NCBI GenBank assembly: GCA_964530825.1 | Contig: CAZHCA010000032.1 | Coordinates: 1 to 49,521 of the forward strand | From: CAZHCA01 sp964530825 | Lineage (GTDB): Bacteria > Bacteroidota > Bacteroidia > Chitinophagales > Saprospiraceae | DNA: 49,521 bases | Direction of reading: 5' to 3' | Shown: piece by piece, positions 1 through 8,811 of the stretch | Numbering within the stretch: position 1 is the first letter of the stretch | Layout of the letters: each line of letters begins with the position of its first letter | The notes under the pieces: generated by a model | Seen by the model: the letters and a program-made list of their open reading frames with translations, nothing else | The model's database searches: none | What the model was told of the DNA's origin: nothing | Translations under genes and position numbers: made by a program

Positions 1-103
1 TGACGCTTCCTTATGTTTTTTTCACCCTCCTAACTTTTTAGTAGGGTAGAGTACCCACGGTCAGAAAGCTATGAATTTTTTTAAAAACTCTATATTTCGC
101 ACC

Positions 104-2173
104 TCATTGCTCCATCCCCAAGTAATGCAACAAAAATTTAAGTTGGTGATCCTGACGCAGGGGGGTGGCAGGGCGTTCATCCAGCAAAATGGGAAAGTTG
201 GAGCGCTGTGCGTCCTGCAGAGCTGCGGTAAAATGTAACGCTCCGCGGAGGGGCGGTTGATAGTTGCCGGGTTGAACCTGCACCAGGCAAGGAGGATAGT
301 TACCGGCGCTGACTTGTTGGGCGGGCGACCATATGGTATTCCTTGTGTTCTGTTCATGGGGGGGTGGAAAGTAGCGCCAGGCCATGCCGGAATTACGGTC
401 TCCGGGTAAGCGCAGCCAGCCGTCCTCCAGTATTACTGCCGAAAAGCGACCGGGTCGCATCAGCATGGCGCCTGCTGCAATCCAACCGCCGGTATTGTTT
501 CCGTACAGCCCCAGTCGGTCCGGATGGGCATATTTTTTCTGTACCAAAAAATCAGCTGCTTCCAGTAGGTCGGCCTGGGCGTGTTCGCTTCCAGCTGCCC
601 AATAGGCACCTAACCCCCGCATGCCACGTACCAGAGGAATGGCGATTGTGCCACCCTGGTCAACCATTAGGCGAAGGGCGGCCCAATTGGGCATTTGAAA
701 ATTGGGGGTGGCGAAGCTATGTTCCCAACCCGGGGTGTATATCAGTACTGGCGACTGGCCGTCTTGGGCTATTGCCTTACTGCTGACCAACCACATCGGT
801 ACCTGCTGACCGTCGTAGGTCCTGTAGGTTACCAGCTGAGTTTGGTAGGCGTTGACAATTTTTACGGGGCCGTCTTCCAGCGGGATAATGCGCAGGCGAT
901 CCAGGTCGAGCTGGTAACGGCGCGCCGGTTGGTCGAAAGCGGAAAGCCGAAAAAAGACGCGGCGGTCAGCGCCATCTACTTGAACGTCGTGTAAAGTGCC
1001 GGAAATCGGCAGAGGAAGATCGAGCAGTGGTGTTTCTGATCCCCGCCAATAATAGAGTTTGTGAAAACCAGCTTCCTGGTAGATGAGTAGCAGGCCGCCC
1101 GGAACCGCCATCGCTTTGTGCAAGGGGAACCGCTTTTCGGGCAACAGTATGGTCCAGTGTTCGGGCGAAAGGGAATCGGGGTGAACGGCGACGAGACTTC
1201 CCATCGGCGCCTGGTAATGGGTACGCAGATAAAATTGCTCTCCCTGTGTAGTAACTGGGGAAAAGAGCGGACCGGCCGTATCAGGTAAAGTCAGAAAAGC
1301 AAAGTCTTCTTCATTCAGTTCGCGCAGTAGTAGACGATGTTGGTTGGGAGCGTACTGGATTCGTAGGCAAAGCCACTCATCGATCACTCCCGGTGTAATG
1401 TATTGCTGTGCACGCGCCGGGTCGGTAAAAAATAGATCATCATTGGCCGGGTCGGCACCAAATGGATGGAAATACACTCGCGGAAAATGGTACCGGGGTG
1501 CTGATTCTCCAGCGTCTAGGTACCGGGTATAGAAAAAACCGTTATCGATGGCGGCAAGGCGGGACGGTGCCACACCGGTCAGCGAATCGGCCAGGACTCG
1601 GCGGTTGCGCAGGTCGAAGGTATAAACCCGGGCATTTTTTTCACCAGGCGAATAAAGTAGGGCGCTAATGAAACGCTCTGCGGGATCTACCGTAAAATAT
1701 AGTGTCCTCTGTAGGGCTGCTTTTATTTGCCAAACTGTATCCGGTCGGGATCCGACCGCGGTAGATCTCATGAATACTACCCCGCCCCCGGTTTCTTCCA
1801 ATTCATACCAATGATCACCAGCGCGAAGTGGTAAGGAACGTGCCGGCCGAAAAAATTCGCGTCGGATGGCTTTCCGCAGTTCACCCGGCAGACTGAATTG
1901 ACTGAGGATGTCTTCAGTAATTCCTGCTTGTTCGCGCTGCCAATTGCGCAATGCTCCCCGATGGTCGTTGCTTTCCCACCAAGTGTAGGGGTTGGCCAAT
2001 AGCGTACCATCGGGCAGGGTGTCGAATTGGGGAGTTTCCCGGTAGAGCTGTGGGTAATCAAAACCCTCGGGAAGGGTGAGCACAGGTGGCTTACGGTAGC
2101 CAGTTTCTTGCCGACAGCCCGGCGTAAACAGCCATAAGACGAGCACAAAAAATATGGAAGCTTGATAGGGCAT
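104..2173 (-). CDS. S9 prolyl-oligopeptidase-like lipoprotein, catalytic triad apparently lost
   Basis: This 689-residue protein has the layout of S9 oligopeptidases: an N-terminal beta-propeller of about 400 residues followed by an alpha/beta-hydrolase domain. The start is placed at the ATG ending at 2173, because it gives a clean signal peptide with a lipobox (FTPGC); a start 14 codons upstream would bury it. It is therefore probably an outer-membrane or periplasmic lipoprotein. The nucleophile motif GxSxGG reads G-N-N-T-G-G around residues 558-563, so asparagine (560) replaces serine. The usual C-terminal Asp motif reads PGNYQPPLRG and the usual GHG histidine motif is not visible. The family fold is confident. 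Loss of peptidase activity is inferred from the motifs. It is divergent from the next gene. Confidence 0.8.
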   Translation of the reverse strand: MPYQASIFFVLVLWLFTPGCRQETGYRKPPVLTLPEGFDYPQLYRETPQFDTLPDGTLLANPYTWWESNDHRGALRNWQREQAGITEDILSQFSLPGELRKAIRREFFRPARSLPLRAGDHWYELEETGGGVVFMRSTAVGSRPDTVWQIKAALQRTLYFTVDPAERFISALLYSPGEKNARVYTFDLRNRRVLADSLTGVAPSRLAAIDNGFFYTRYLDAGESAPRYHFPRVYFHPFGADPANDDLFFTDPARAQQYITPGVIDEWLCLRIQYAPNQHRLLLRELNEEDFAFLTLPDTAGPLFSPVTTQGEQFYLRTHYQAPMGSLVAVHPDSLSPEHWTILLPEKRFPLHKAMAVPGGLLLIYQEAGFHKLYYWRGSETPLLDLPLPISGTLHDVQVDGADRRVFFRLSAFDQPARRYQLDLDRLRIIPLEDGPVKIVNAYQTQLVTYRTYDGQQVPMWLVSSKAIAQDGQSPVLIYTPGWEHSFATPNFQMPNWAALRLMVDQGGTIAIPLVRGMRGLGAYWAAGSEHAQADLLEAADFLVQKKYAHPDRLGLYGNNTGGWIAAGAMLMRPGRFSAVILEDGWLRLPGDRNSGMAWRYFPPPHEQNTRNTIWSPAQQVSAGNYPPCLVQVQPGNYQPPLRGALHFTAALQDAQRSNFPILLDERPATPLRQDHQLKFLLHYLGMEQ

Positions 2174-2238
2174 AAGCGACCGGCTCTGGTTTTTAAAAAT
2201 TAGTACAAGACCCATAAAAGTAAGGAAGATACTTGACA

Positions 2239-2252
2239 GACAATCAATTGTC
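2239..2252. promoter_or_regulatory. Short palindrome in divergent promoter region
   Basis: GACAAT-CA-ATTGTC is a perfect inverted repeat between the divergent S9-like gene (start 2173) and the secreted coiled-coil gene (start 2355). Its place fits an operator for one or both genes. No regulator is visible nearby and short palindromes also occur by chance. Confidence 0.25.
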
Positions 2253-2354
2253 CTTAACTTACGGGTTGTTTTTTTGTTGTCGATAAAAAAATCCTCGATA
2301 GGCCAAATAAATTTTCGCTAGACGTCCGGAAATGGGCATCATAAAGCAAAGCAC

Positions 2355-3548
2355 ATGCAGGTACCTATCAAACAGTGTCCCAAAAACGCCGCCTCCGGTA
2401 AGCGCCTGTTGTTTATCCTAGTGATTGTTATGGCAATGGCCGGCCTGGGTAAAGCTCAGGAAATTCGGGAAAATGAAAACGGCGAAAAGATCATCGTCTA
2501 TCCGGACGGCTCCTACCGTTATTTCAATCAGCAAGACCTGTCAGCCGGCAATGACTATCCCGTTTTTTCCGAAACGGTTGATCCGCGCGATGTGCCCATT
2601 GATCTGACGGAGGAAGATGTACGCCGCATCTCACAGCGTCGTACTCAACTGGCGCGCGATGCCAAGAAGATCGCTTTTGCGCGGGCGGACAAAGCCCGCC
2701 AACAGCGCCTGGCAATCGAGCAGGAATTGCAGCGCGCCCAAAGTCGCGGGGTGGACCCACCAGAATTGGAGCATCTTCAGATCCGCTTTCAGAATGCCCT
2801 GGAAACGGAAAAAGAGACGACCCGGGAGGCCTATCTTGCCGAGCAGGAATTTATGGATGCCGAATCCTTCGGTGCACGGGGCAATTTGGTGCAAGAATAC
2901 CAGCGCATGCAGGTCGATCGCGCCGCCCAGGTCGAGCTGCCCAACGCCGGCCAGCTTGACCGAAGCTTTTTCAGTAACAATGCCTTGGTAGGTATCGATT
3001 TTCGGCAGCGCAGCTTCCTGACACCGACGATGACCCATCCTCCCGAAAAGACTTGCCATTACGATTTTGAGGGGCCCGACCCAAAAACTAACCGGCCCCG
3101 TCGCGATCTGGAGAAGACCTTCCTGTTTTCTCACACCGACGACCGCCTGCGCCTTTACCTGAAGGATAAGGAATACCTCACCTGTAAGGGATATCTGTCT
3201 TCGGTCGATGGTGGCTTCCGGTTCCTCACTTTAGAGTTTATTTTTGCTTACCCAAATGCTCGCGAAGCTTATGGGTTTATTGAGGATGGCAGTATGCTGA
3301 CCATCATTCTTTTGAACGGGCAGTACCTAAACTTACGCTCCGACCAAATGGTGCGGGGTAGCTACGATACCCGGCGCGAGGAACTGATCTACCGGGTGAA
3401 TTACCCGATCGATGCCAGCCTGCTCTCTACGCTGAAGAATACTGAGGTCGAACGCTTCCGCGTGTATTGGAGTAGTGGCTACGAAGAATACGAGGTCTAC
3501 AACCTCGACTTTTTCCGTCACCAACTGAGCTGTTTGGATCGATCATAA
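2355..3548 (+). CDS. Secreted coiled-coil protein of unknown function
   Basis: The 397-residue protein starts with a basic stretch, a hydrophobic core and an Ala-Gln cleavage site near residue 35, so it is exported. A short motif follows (GEKIIVYPDGSYRYF) that recurs in secreted Bacteroidota proteins of unknown role. Residues about 75-170 are rich in Arg, Glu, Gln and Ala and look like a long coiled coil. The C-terminal half (about 230-390) is a globular, beta-rich segment I do not recognise. Its TAA stop shares one base with an ATG of the following MiaE-like gene (TAATG), which suggests translational coupling although no functional link is obvious. Confidence 0.75.
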   Translation: MQVPIKQCPKNAASGKRLLFILVIVMAMAGLGKAQEIRENENGEKIIVYPDGSYRYFNQQDLSAGNDYPVFSETVDPRDVPIDLTEEDVRRISQRRTQLARDAKKIAFARADKARQQRLAIEQELQRAQSRGVDPPELEHLQIRFQNALETEKETTREAYLAEQEFMDAESFGARGNLVQEYQRMQVDRAAQVELPNAGQLDRSFFSNNALVGIDFRQRSFLTPTMTHPPEKTCHYDFEGPDPKTNRPRRDLEKTFLFSHTDDRLRLYLKDKEYLTCKGYLSSVDGGFRFLTLEFIFAYPNAREAYGFIEDGSMLTIILLNGQYLNLRSDQMVRGSYDTRREELIYRVNYPIDASLLSTLKNTEVERFRVYWSSGYEEYEVYNLDFFRHQLSCLDRS

Positions 3549-4216
3549 TGGGTGGGCCCGTTAAAAAGGGTACCTTAACCATCTACAATTCTGGAACTAT
3601 GGAGTCTACCGAGCACGCCGATGGCAGCGTACGCATGCTGCACCTGCAATTGCCAACCGATCCGCGGTGGGTCAACCTTGCCGAAATGGATCTGGGCGAA
3701 ATCCTTACCGATCACGCTTATTGCGAGCAAAAAGCCGCCACGGCTTGTATTTCCCTGATTCAACAGTACCCCGAGCGGGAAGAATTGGTGGAGCAATTGG
3801 CGCCAATCGTAACGGAGGAATGGGGCCATTTTCGGGCCGTCCTAGCCGAGTTGAAAAAGAGAAACCTGAGATTAGGCCGCCAGCGCAAAGACGAATACGT
3901 CAATAAGCTGCTCGAATTTCAACTCAAGGGCGGCAGCCGGGACGACAAGCTGCTGGAGCGTCTGCTTACCGCAGCCCTCATCGAAGCCCGCTCCTGTGAA
4001 CGTTTCCGCTTGCTTTCTTTACATATTAATGACGATCATCTCAAGCACTTTTACCACAAATTCATGGTTTCGGAAGCAGGCCATTACCGGATTTTCATCG
4101 ATCTGGCCCGTCTCTACTTTGATCCTGGCCGCGTGCGCGAACGCTGGCAGCAATACTTGACCCGTGAAGCGGCGATCATGCAGGAGCTGGAGTTGCGGGG
4201 CGACCGGATGCATTGA
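3548..4216 (+). CDS. miaE: tRNA-(ms2io6A)-hydroxylase-like diiron protein (MiaE family)
   Basis: MiaE enzymes hydroxylate the isopentenyl side chain of ms2i6A37 in tRNA with a ferritin-like diiron centre. The sequence carries the expected helical bundle with metal-binding motifs EEWGHFRAVL, EARSCERFRLL and SEAGHYRIF; the EExxH and ExxH pairs are the iron ligands. Length (about 200 residues) fits the family. The ORF opens at 3548, overlapping the stop of the upstream gene, but homology-like sequence begins later, so the ATG at 3599 (MESTEHADG) is an equally good start, giving 205 residues. The family call is strong; the exact substrate is inferred. Confidence 0.85.
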   Translation: MGGPVKKGTLTIYNSGTMESTEHADGSVRMLHLQLPTDPRWVNLAEMDLGEILTDHAYCEQKAATACISLIQQYPEREELVEQLAPIVTEEWGHFRAVLAELKKRNLRLGRQRKDEYVNKLLEFQLKGGSRDDKLLERLLTAALIEARSCERFRLLSLHINDDHLKHFYHKFMVSEAGHYRIFIDLARLYFDPGRVRERWQQYLTREAAIMQELELRGDRMH

Positions 4217-4283
4217 GGTCCGATCGCAAGGCAGCTGACTTACGATGGGCATTAATTCAATAAAGCATTAAAAGCGAATCGAG

Positions 4284-5126
4284 ATGTGTGTATGTTTTCA
4301 AGGACTGCATTGGCGCTGGAAACTAATGATAATGCCCATGATGCTGTTGGGACTAGTACGAGTTTTTGGGCAAAAGGCGAAACGCGTGCAGCCGAAAGAA
4401 GAGTTGGTGGTCCTAATTACCCGCCAGGCAACTCAGGAATCATTGGATGAATTACAAGCAGCAGTAGCAGCATACGGGGGCACCCTTCGGTTTAAGCAGT
4501 TGAACTTTGCGGATGACGGAAGTCTTACGGCCATTCATCCGGTTTTATCTTATGAAGAGGCTGTTTTAGAAAGGCGGTTCGATTTTTCCAATCCTGCGGC
4601 CCGTCCGGTGTATTTTAATTTCAACCATACCCTTGGCATGAATTTTACGGCTGACTTGGAAACCGATCTGATAGACGCCGTTTTAAATAATTTTGACCAG
4701 ATCACCTTGTTTACGGCGGGGGTGGCACCCACCAAGACAGGACTGAAGAATTTACGTCCGAACGTCGCAAAAGCGGAGGTCCTTAGCCGGAAGTAGGAGC
4801 AGGACCGAGAAAACGAACCGGTCGGCCCGGATGAAGAGACACGGGCGGCATTGGGAGAAGTGGTCACCAGGATTGAATACGAAGAAGACCCAGCCTACAA
4901 CGCTCTTTTAAAGGTTGAATCGTTGCAGCAGAGCGGCGCTTTCGAGGGCGTACCCCGGGTTTATATTGATGGCAAATTGCGCGATTTGCGCGCTGTCCGG
5001 CAAAAGCAGTTGGATATTAAGCGGGCTGAAGTAATATATACCGTCCGGTCCTCAGAGGAGAATAACCAGGTACCCGGTGAAATCATCGAATTAGAGCTGC
5101 GTACTTACCAAACAACCGATAAATAA
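4284..5126 (+). pseudogene. Secreted protein gene interrupted by a single amber codon
   Basis: Two ORFs in the same frame, 4284-4796 and 4851-5126, are separated only by one TAG at 4794-4796. The codons between them (EQDRENEPVGPDEETRAALG) read without another stop, so the intact gene would encode about 280 residues. A CAG-to-TAG change would explain it. The N-terminus has a hydrophobic signal ending near VFGQ. The segment LVVLITRQATQESLDELQ resembles the ITxxTTxxELxxL repeats of Bacteroidota M56-type and TonB-linked proteins. The C-terminal part (PRVYIDGKLRDL) resembles a plug-like IDGK motif. Both resemblances are weak. It could be a decaying gene, a sequence error, or read-through. Confidence 0.65.
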
Positions 5127-5163
5127 AGTAGGCGGATAGGCTCAGCAGGTGGTTGCGAGGTGA

Positions 5164-5850
5164 CTACACCCCTTTTATGGGAGTATCGCCCGATTGCTCT
5201 AAAGCAGTTGTGATATGTTTCAATACCTCGCGATCGATTTGGTGCCCACCTTCGTAAGGATGTTCTTGTAGGGCTAGTCCTTGCGCCACGGCAAATTGCC
5301 GCTGCCAGTCAATGCGCTCCGGCGTCAGAAATCGATCTTGTCGCCCGTAAACCAGGTGGACCGGATGCCTTTCCCAGTAAGTGGTATGGGGGATGTAATC
5401 GAGGTCCTCAGGGGTGAGGCCGCCCCACAATACGAGGTGGTGGTGAGCCGGAAAATGACCGGCCATGATCCAGCGGATTATCGTGGCGCAGCCCTGAGAA
5501 AATCCAAGCAAAAAAATTTGCGTTTCCGGTGCCAGCTGACGCTGGTAGTGGGTAAAGAGATCCTGTAAAAAGCGGGCGTAATCGGCGATTTCTTCCAGCC
5601 GGTCCAGCTTGGTCATCCAAGAGGCGCCTACTTTACCGCCGGTCATTGATTCGGTATAAAAGCGGGAGAGTCCTTCGGGTGCGATAATGATAGTACGACC
5701 ATCATCGAGGGCATCAAACCGGCGGATAAAGTGTTCGGCCAATTGACCATACCCATGGCAGGCGAAAATAAAACGCCGTGTTTCACCAGTAGGCTGTCCA
5801 ATGGAGCAATAATGAGCAGTACGCAGGACGGTAAAGCTATGTTTTTCCAT
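5164..5850 (-). CDS. Phospholipase/carboxylesterase-type alpha/beta hydrolase
   Basis: A 228-residue cytosolic serine hydrolase of the small carboxylesterase/lysophospholipase family. The nucleophile elbow is GFSQG with Ser118; Asp172 (GRQDRFL) and His203 (GGHQID) complete a full catalytic triad. There is no signal peptide. The oxyanion region CHGYGQ lies at residues 31-36. Length matches the family (about 200-230). It is the last gene of a minus-strand run that ends next to the convergent amber-split gene; no terminator is visible in the 37-bp gap. The substrate cannot be told from sequence. Confidence 0.85.
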   Translation of the reverse strand: MEKHSFTVLRTAHYCSIGQPTGETRRFIFACHGYGQLAEHFIRRFDALDDGRTIIIAPEGLSRFYTESMTGGKVGASWMTKLDRLEEIADYARFLQDLFTHYQRQLAPETQIFLLGFSQGCATIIRWIMAGHFPAHHHLVLWGGLTPEDLDYIPHTTYWERHPVHLVYGRQDRFLTPERIDWQRQFAVAQGLALQEHPYEGGHQIDREVLKHITTALEQSGDTPIKGV

Positions 5851-5937
5851 GGATTAGAACTAAGGCATTAAAAATAATTTTCCTAAAGGCTTTGGCCAAG
5901 TCTTACCGAAGGGGGATAACGCTGCTTGTCGGTTCCT

Positions 5938-6876
5938 TCAATTTCTTTTTCTGCCCATGATGTCGCGCTGGCGATCGAGCACAGGGTTGTCGCGTGGCGC
6001 TTGTTCGAGCACTTCATCGAAGACTTTGGGTACGTATTTCCAACGGCCGTCTTCTTGAAGCTTGTAAGCCTCATAGCTGCCGTCGGGCACGTTGGCCATG
6101 CCTTCTACATTAGGGCTGGCCATTTCGATCAAGTGATCAAAAATAATCAGACCAAGGGCTTTATCGTAATTTAACCGTATGCTGGTATCGGCGCTGTAGT
6201 CCAGTACAACCCGTTTTTTGCGTTCGGGGTGAAGTTGGGGAATGTCGGAAATAAAGACAGGGGCGCCGAATTGCGGTTCACCGTTTTCCGGTAAAAAGAC
6301 CAGGGGGTCGATGAGCTTACGCCGTTCGAAGAAGCTATACATATCGTAACCGAAGAGTAAATAATAGCGACCGAGCGATCCTTCAACTTGCTTGATATTG
6401 TAGTAAATCGCTCCGTACCATTGGTTGGGAGGGAGAACCCGGTTTTCCAGGTTTTCTTCTACTTGATAGGAGCGGTCTACTAGGGGGTAAAGCTTTAATT
6501 CCGGCGTATTCATCTGGATAGCACCGTAGTAGCGGTAGTCGTTATCATCGACGAAGAGTTGCCAGGTAAAGATGCGAAAAGAGCTATCCTGGGGGTATTG
6601 GATGGAAATCGACTCCAGGCGGTCGAAAGGGTAGGCGAAAGAATTGGGTGTTTTGAGCGCCTTTACCAATTTGGGGATGAGCGTTTTAACCGACTGAAAA
6701 CGCACCTGGGCCGAAGTGTCCCGCAATACGGCATAGGCGAGGACTTGCAAGGTGTCTTCTTTTTGTTTGAGGAATTGTTGTTGATCGGGCGTGAGCGATT
6801 GCGCTTTTTGGCCGTCCAAGTGAAGGGTAGCGCCCAGCAAAAGGAAGGTGAGGCCGATCCAGTATCTGATAAGCAT
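5938..6876 (-). CDS. Secreted conserved protein of unknown function
   Basis: This 312-residue protein has a clear signal peptide (MLIRYWIGLTFLLLGATLHLDGQ). The mature part is rich in aromatic residues and beta-type segments (for example WQLFVDDNDYRYYGAIQM and YYLLFGYDMYSFFERR) and ends in a basic tail (RDIMGRKRN). It looks like one of the uncharacterised periplasmic proteins common in Bacteroidota. No catalytic motif is evident. It lies 78 bp downstream of the VWA gene on the same strand and may be cotranscribed with it. Confidence 0.75.
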   Translation of the reverse strand: MLIRYWIGLTFLLLGATLHLDGQKAQSLTPDQQQFLKQKEDTLQVLAYAVLRDTSAQVRFQSVKTLIPKLVKALKTPNSFAYPFDRLESISIQYPQDSSFRIFTWQLFVDDNDYRYYGAIQMNTPELKLYPLVDRSYQVEENLENRVLPPNQWYGAIYYNIKQVEGSLGRYYLLFGYDMYSFFERRKLIDPLVFLPENGEPQFGAPVFISDIPQLHPERKKRVVLDYSADTSIRLNYDKALGLIIFDHLIEMASPNVEGMANVPDGSYEAYKLQEDGRWKYVPKVFDEVLEQAPRDNPVLDRQRDIMGRKRN

Positions 6877-6954
6877 ATTTATTTTTTCCCATCCAACGCA
6901 GTGGATCGGTGCAATATTATAAGACTAAAGAGTTGAAAGCTTTGGGTATGATCC

Positions 6955-8052
6955 TTAACCCCGTCGTGTTTTGTTGTTTTTGTAATCGCGGAAAATGAAT
7001 TCGCCCAATCCTTGCAAGCTACTGTAGAAGGCCTTACCGTTATTGGCGCGGGTAAACTGATCGACAAAGTTCACCAGGTAGGGATCGCGAGCAATCATAA
7101 AGGTCGTAATCGGAATATCGAGCTTGCGGCAGCGCGCAGCCAAGTTAAGGGTCCGGTTTACAATTTTTCGATCCAGACCGAAGCTGTTTTTATAGTAGCG
7201 TTTGCCCTTCTTGATGCAGGTGGGTTTGCCGTCGGTGATCATAAAGATTTGTTTATTGGGATTGCGACGGCGGCGCAGCAAGTCCATAGCTAATTCCAGG
7301 CCGGCAACGGTGTTGGTGTGGTAAGGTCCCACCTCCAGGTAGGGCAGGTCTTTAACTTCAATGGGCCAGGCATCGTTGCCGAACACCAACACATCGAGGG
7401 TATCCTTGGGGTAACGGGTCGTAATGAATTCGGAAAGCGCCATAGCCACCCGCTTGGCTGGTGTGATACGATCCTCTCCGTACAAAATCATCGAGTGGGA
7501 GATATCGATCATGAGGACAGTACTCATTTGGCTTTGGTAGAGGGTTTCTTTCACCTCCAGGTCTTCTTGTGTAAGGAAGAAATCATCGATACCGTGGTTG
7601 ATCTGTGCGTTGCGTATCGATTCAGAAATAGCCAACCGATCGAGTTGGTCGCCGAATTCGAAAGGGCGCAGATCGGCTGTGCGTTCATCGCCCCGGCCAC
7701 CGAACTTTGTGTCGTGATTGCCGCGTTTGGTTTTTTTTAGCTGGCCAAATACGTCTTCTAGGGATTTTTTGCGCAGTGAAATTTCCAGCTTTGAGGAAGG
7801 GGTGTAATTGGGTACACCGGGCTGCTCTTGCCGCAGGTAGCCTTTGTCGATCAGGTCCTGGATGAAATCACCCATGCCATATTCCTCATCTGTGAGACCG
7901 TATTCCCGATCCAGTTCATTGAGCCAGGACAATGCTTCGTCCACGTCACCGGAGGTATGCAGCATCAATTCCTGAAAGATCTTAAATAATTTATCGAAGG
8001 TAGAGCCTTCACCCTCGCCGGGCACGTACTCTTTGAATTGCCAACCTATCAT
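6955..8052 (-). CDS. VWA-domain protein with intact MIDAS motif
   Basis: The ORF extends 33 codons upstream, but the ATG ending at 8052 (MIGWQFKEY) is the natural start, giving 365 residues. Residues 1-110 are helical and acidic. Residues about 175-360 form a von Willebrand A domain with all metal-ion-dependent adhesion site residues: DxSxS at Asp183-Ser185-Ser187, Thr248 and Asp274 (MITDGKP). Such stand-alone cytosolic VWA proteins resemble the ChlD/BchD-type partners of MoxR or Mg-chelatase-like AAA ATPases. No such ATPase lies in this window, so the partner must be elsewhere. It has no signal peptide. Confidence 0.85.
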   Translation of the reverse strand: MIGWQFKEYVPGEGEGSTFDKLFKIFQELMLHTSGDVDEALSWLNELDREYGLTDEEYGMGDFIQDLIDKGYLRQEQPGVPNYTPSSKLEISLRKKSLEDVFGQLKKTKRGNHDTKFGGRGDERTADLRPFEFGDQLDRLAISESIRNAQINHGIDDFFLTQEDLEVKETLYQSQMSTVLMIDISHSMILYGEDRITPAKRVAMALSEFITTRYPKDTLDVLVFGNDAWPIEVKDLPYLEVGPYHTNTVAGLELAMDLLRRRRNPNKQIFMITDGKPTCIKKGKRYYKNSFGLDRKIVNRTLNLAARCRKLDIPITTFMIARDPYLVNFVDQFTRANNGKAFYSSLQGLGEFIFRDYKNNKTRRG

Positions 8053-8147
8053 AATATGTTCTCCACTTTTTCTATAGGGTAAAATGAAAACGCCCTGAGA
8101 AAAGTTCAAGGCGTTTATTTTTTCTTTGTGTAAATAGAAAAATCTGA

Positions 8148-8693
8148 TCAAGAGCCCATCTCAGGGGTGCAACATCGGGTGAGTTCCACATAGTCGGGCC
8201 GGTCGGAGGCCAGCTTATGGATGAAAGACTCTTTGATTTCCCCATTCTGAATGACAAAAACGCCGGGCATTTGGAACCCATCTCCAAGTTGGGGCCCTAC
8301 GCCGTGGCCCTGTACCACGCCCGCAGAGAAGCCGCGAATCCAGGATTGCAGCCCAAAAAGCTGGGTGAAGGTACCCTTCACAAGACCGAACGCATAATAG
8401 AAGTTACATTCCGGGTCGCTGATGTGCTCGGCATTTTCCAGGCCGTAGCGGTTAAAATAGCGTTCGGCGATCGTATTGTCGGTCATGTGCACAAAAACGA
8501 TGTGTGAGCCTCGGGAGGTAATGTTTTCCCGTTGTTTACTGATATCCGCTAATGCTTCCCGACAGAAGGTACAGCCGAAGTGGCGCAAAAAAATAAGTAA
8601 GACCGGTTGCTCATCGGAAATCGCACGCAGGCTCCGGTCGCGATTGGTTACCATTTGGTCGAGAATGTCCGCATTGATTTGGGATGCTACCAT
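8148..8693 (-). CDS. Peroxiredoxin-like (AhpC/TSA, SelL-type) redox protein
   Basis: The start is placed at the ATG ending at 8693 (MVASQINAD), 30 codons into the longest ORF, giving 181 residues. The thioredoxin-fold core VLLIFLRHFGCTFCREAL carries a CxxC pair, Cys41 and Cys44, at the position of the peroxidatic residue in AhpC/TSA-like proteins. The layout matches the SelL-related redox group, where selenocysteine or cysteine occupies this site. A second half contains the conserved PGVFVIQNGEI strand. It probably reduces peroxides or acts as a thiol oxidoreductase in the cytosol. It lies between mdh and the VWA gene on the same strand. Confidence 0.8.
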   Translation of the reverse strand: MVASQINADILDQMVTNRDRSLRAISDEQPVLLIFLRHFGCTFCREALADISKQRENITSRGSHIVFVHMTDNTIAERYFNRYGLENAEHISDPECNFYYAFGLVKGTFTQLFGLQSWIRGFSAGVVQGHGVGPQLGDGFQMPGVFVIQNGEIKESFIHKLASDRPDYVELTRCCTPEMGS

Positions 8694-8774
8694 GACTTCA
8701 AATCTTACAGGCAGTAATAAATGAAATAACGAAACAGAACCGCAAGAGGTTGGTTTAAAGCCGGGCAAAAATTT

Positions 8775-8801
8775 TGGCGGCAATACCTCGGATTGCCGCC
8801 A
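8775..8801 (-). terminator. Intrinsic terminator after mdh
   Basis: A 10-bp perfect stem (TGGCGGCAAT / ATTGCCGCCA) with a 7-nt loop lies 11 bp past the mdh stop. On the minus strand it is followed by AAAATTTTTG, so a T-run is present a few bases after the stem. Confidence 0.75.
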
Positions 8802-8811
8802 TTGCAGGTGG

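Noticed and set aside
41..57. GGGTA-GAG-TACCC hairpin beyond the S9-like gene.
   Set aside because: Stem of five only, no T-run on the coding strand.
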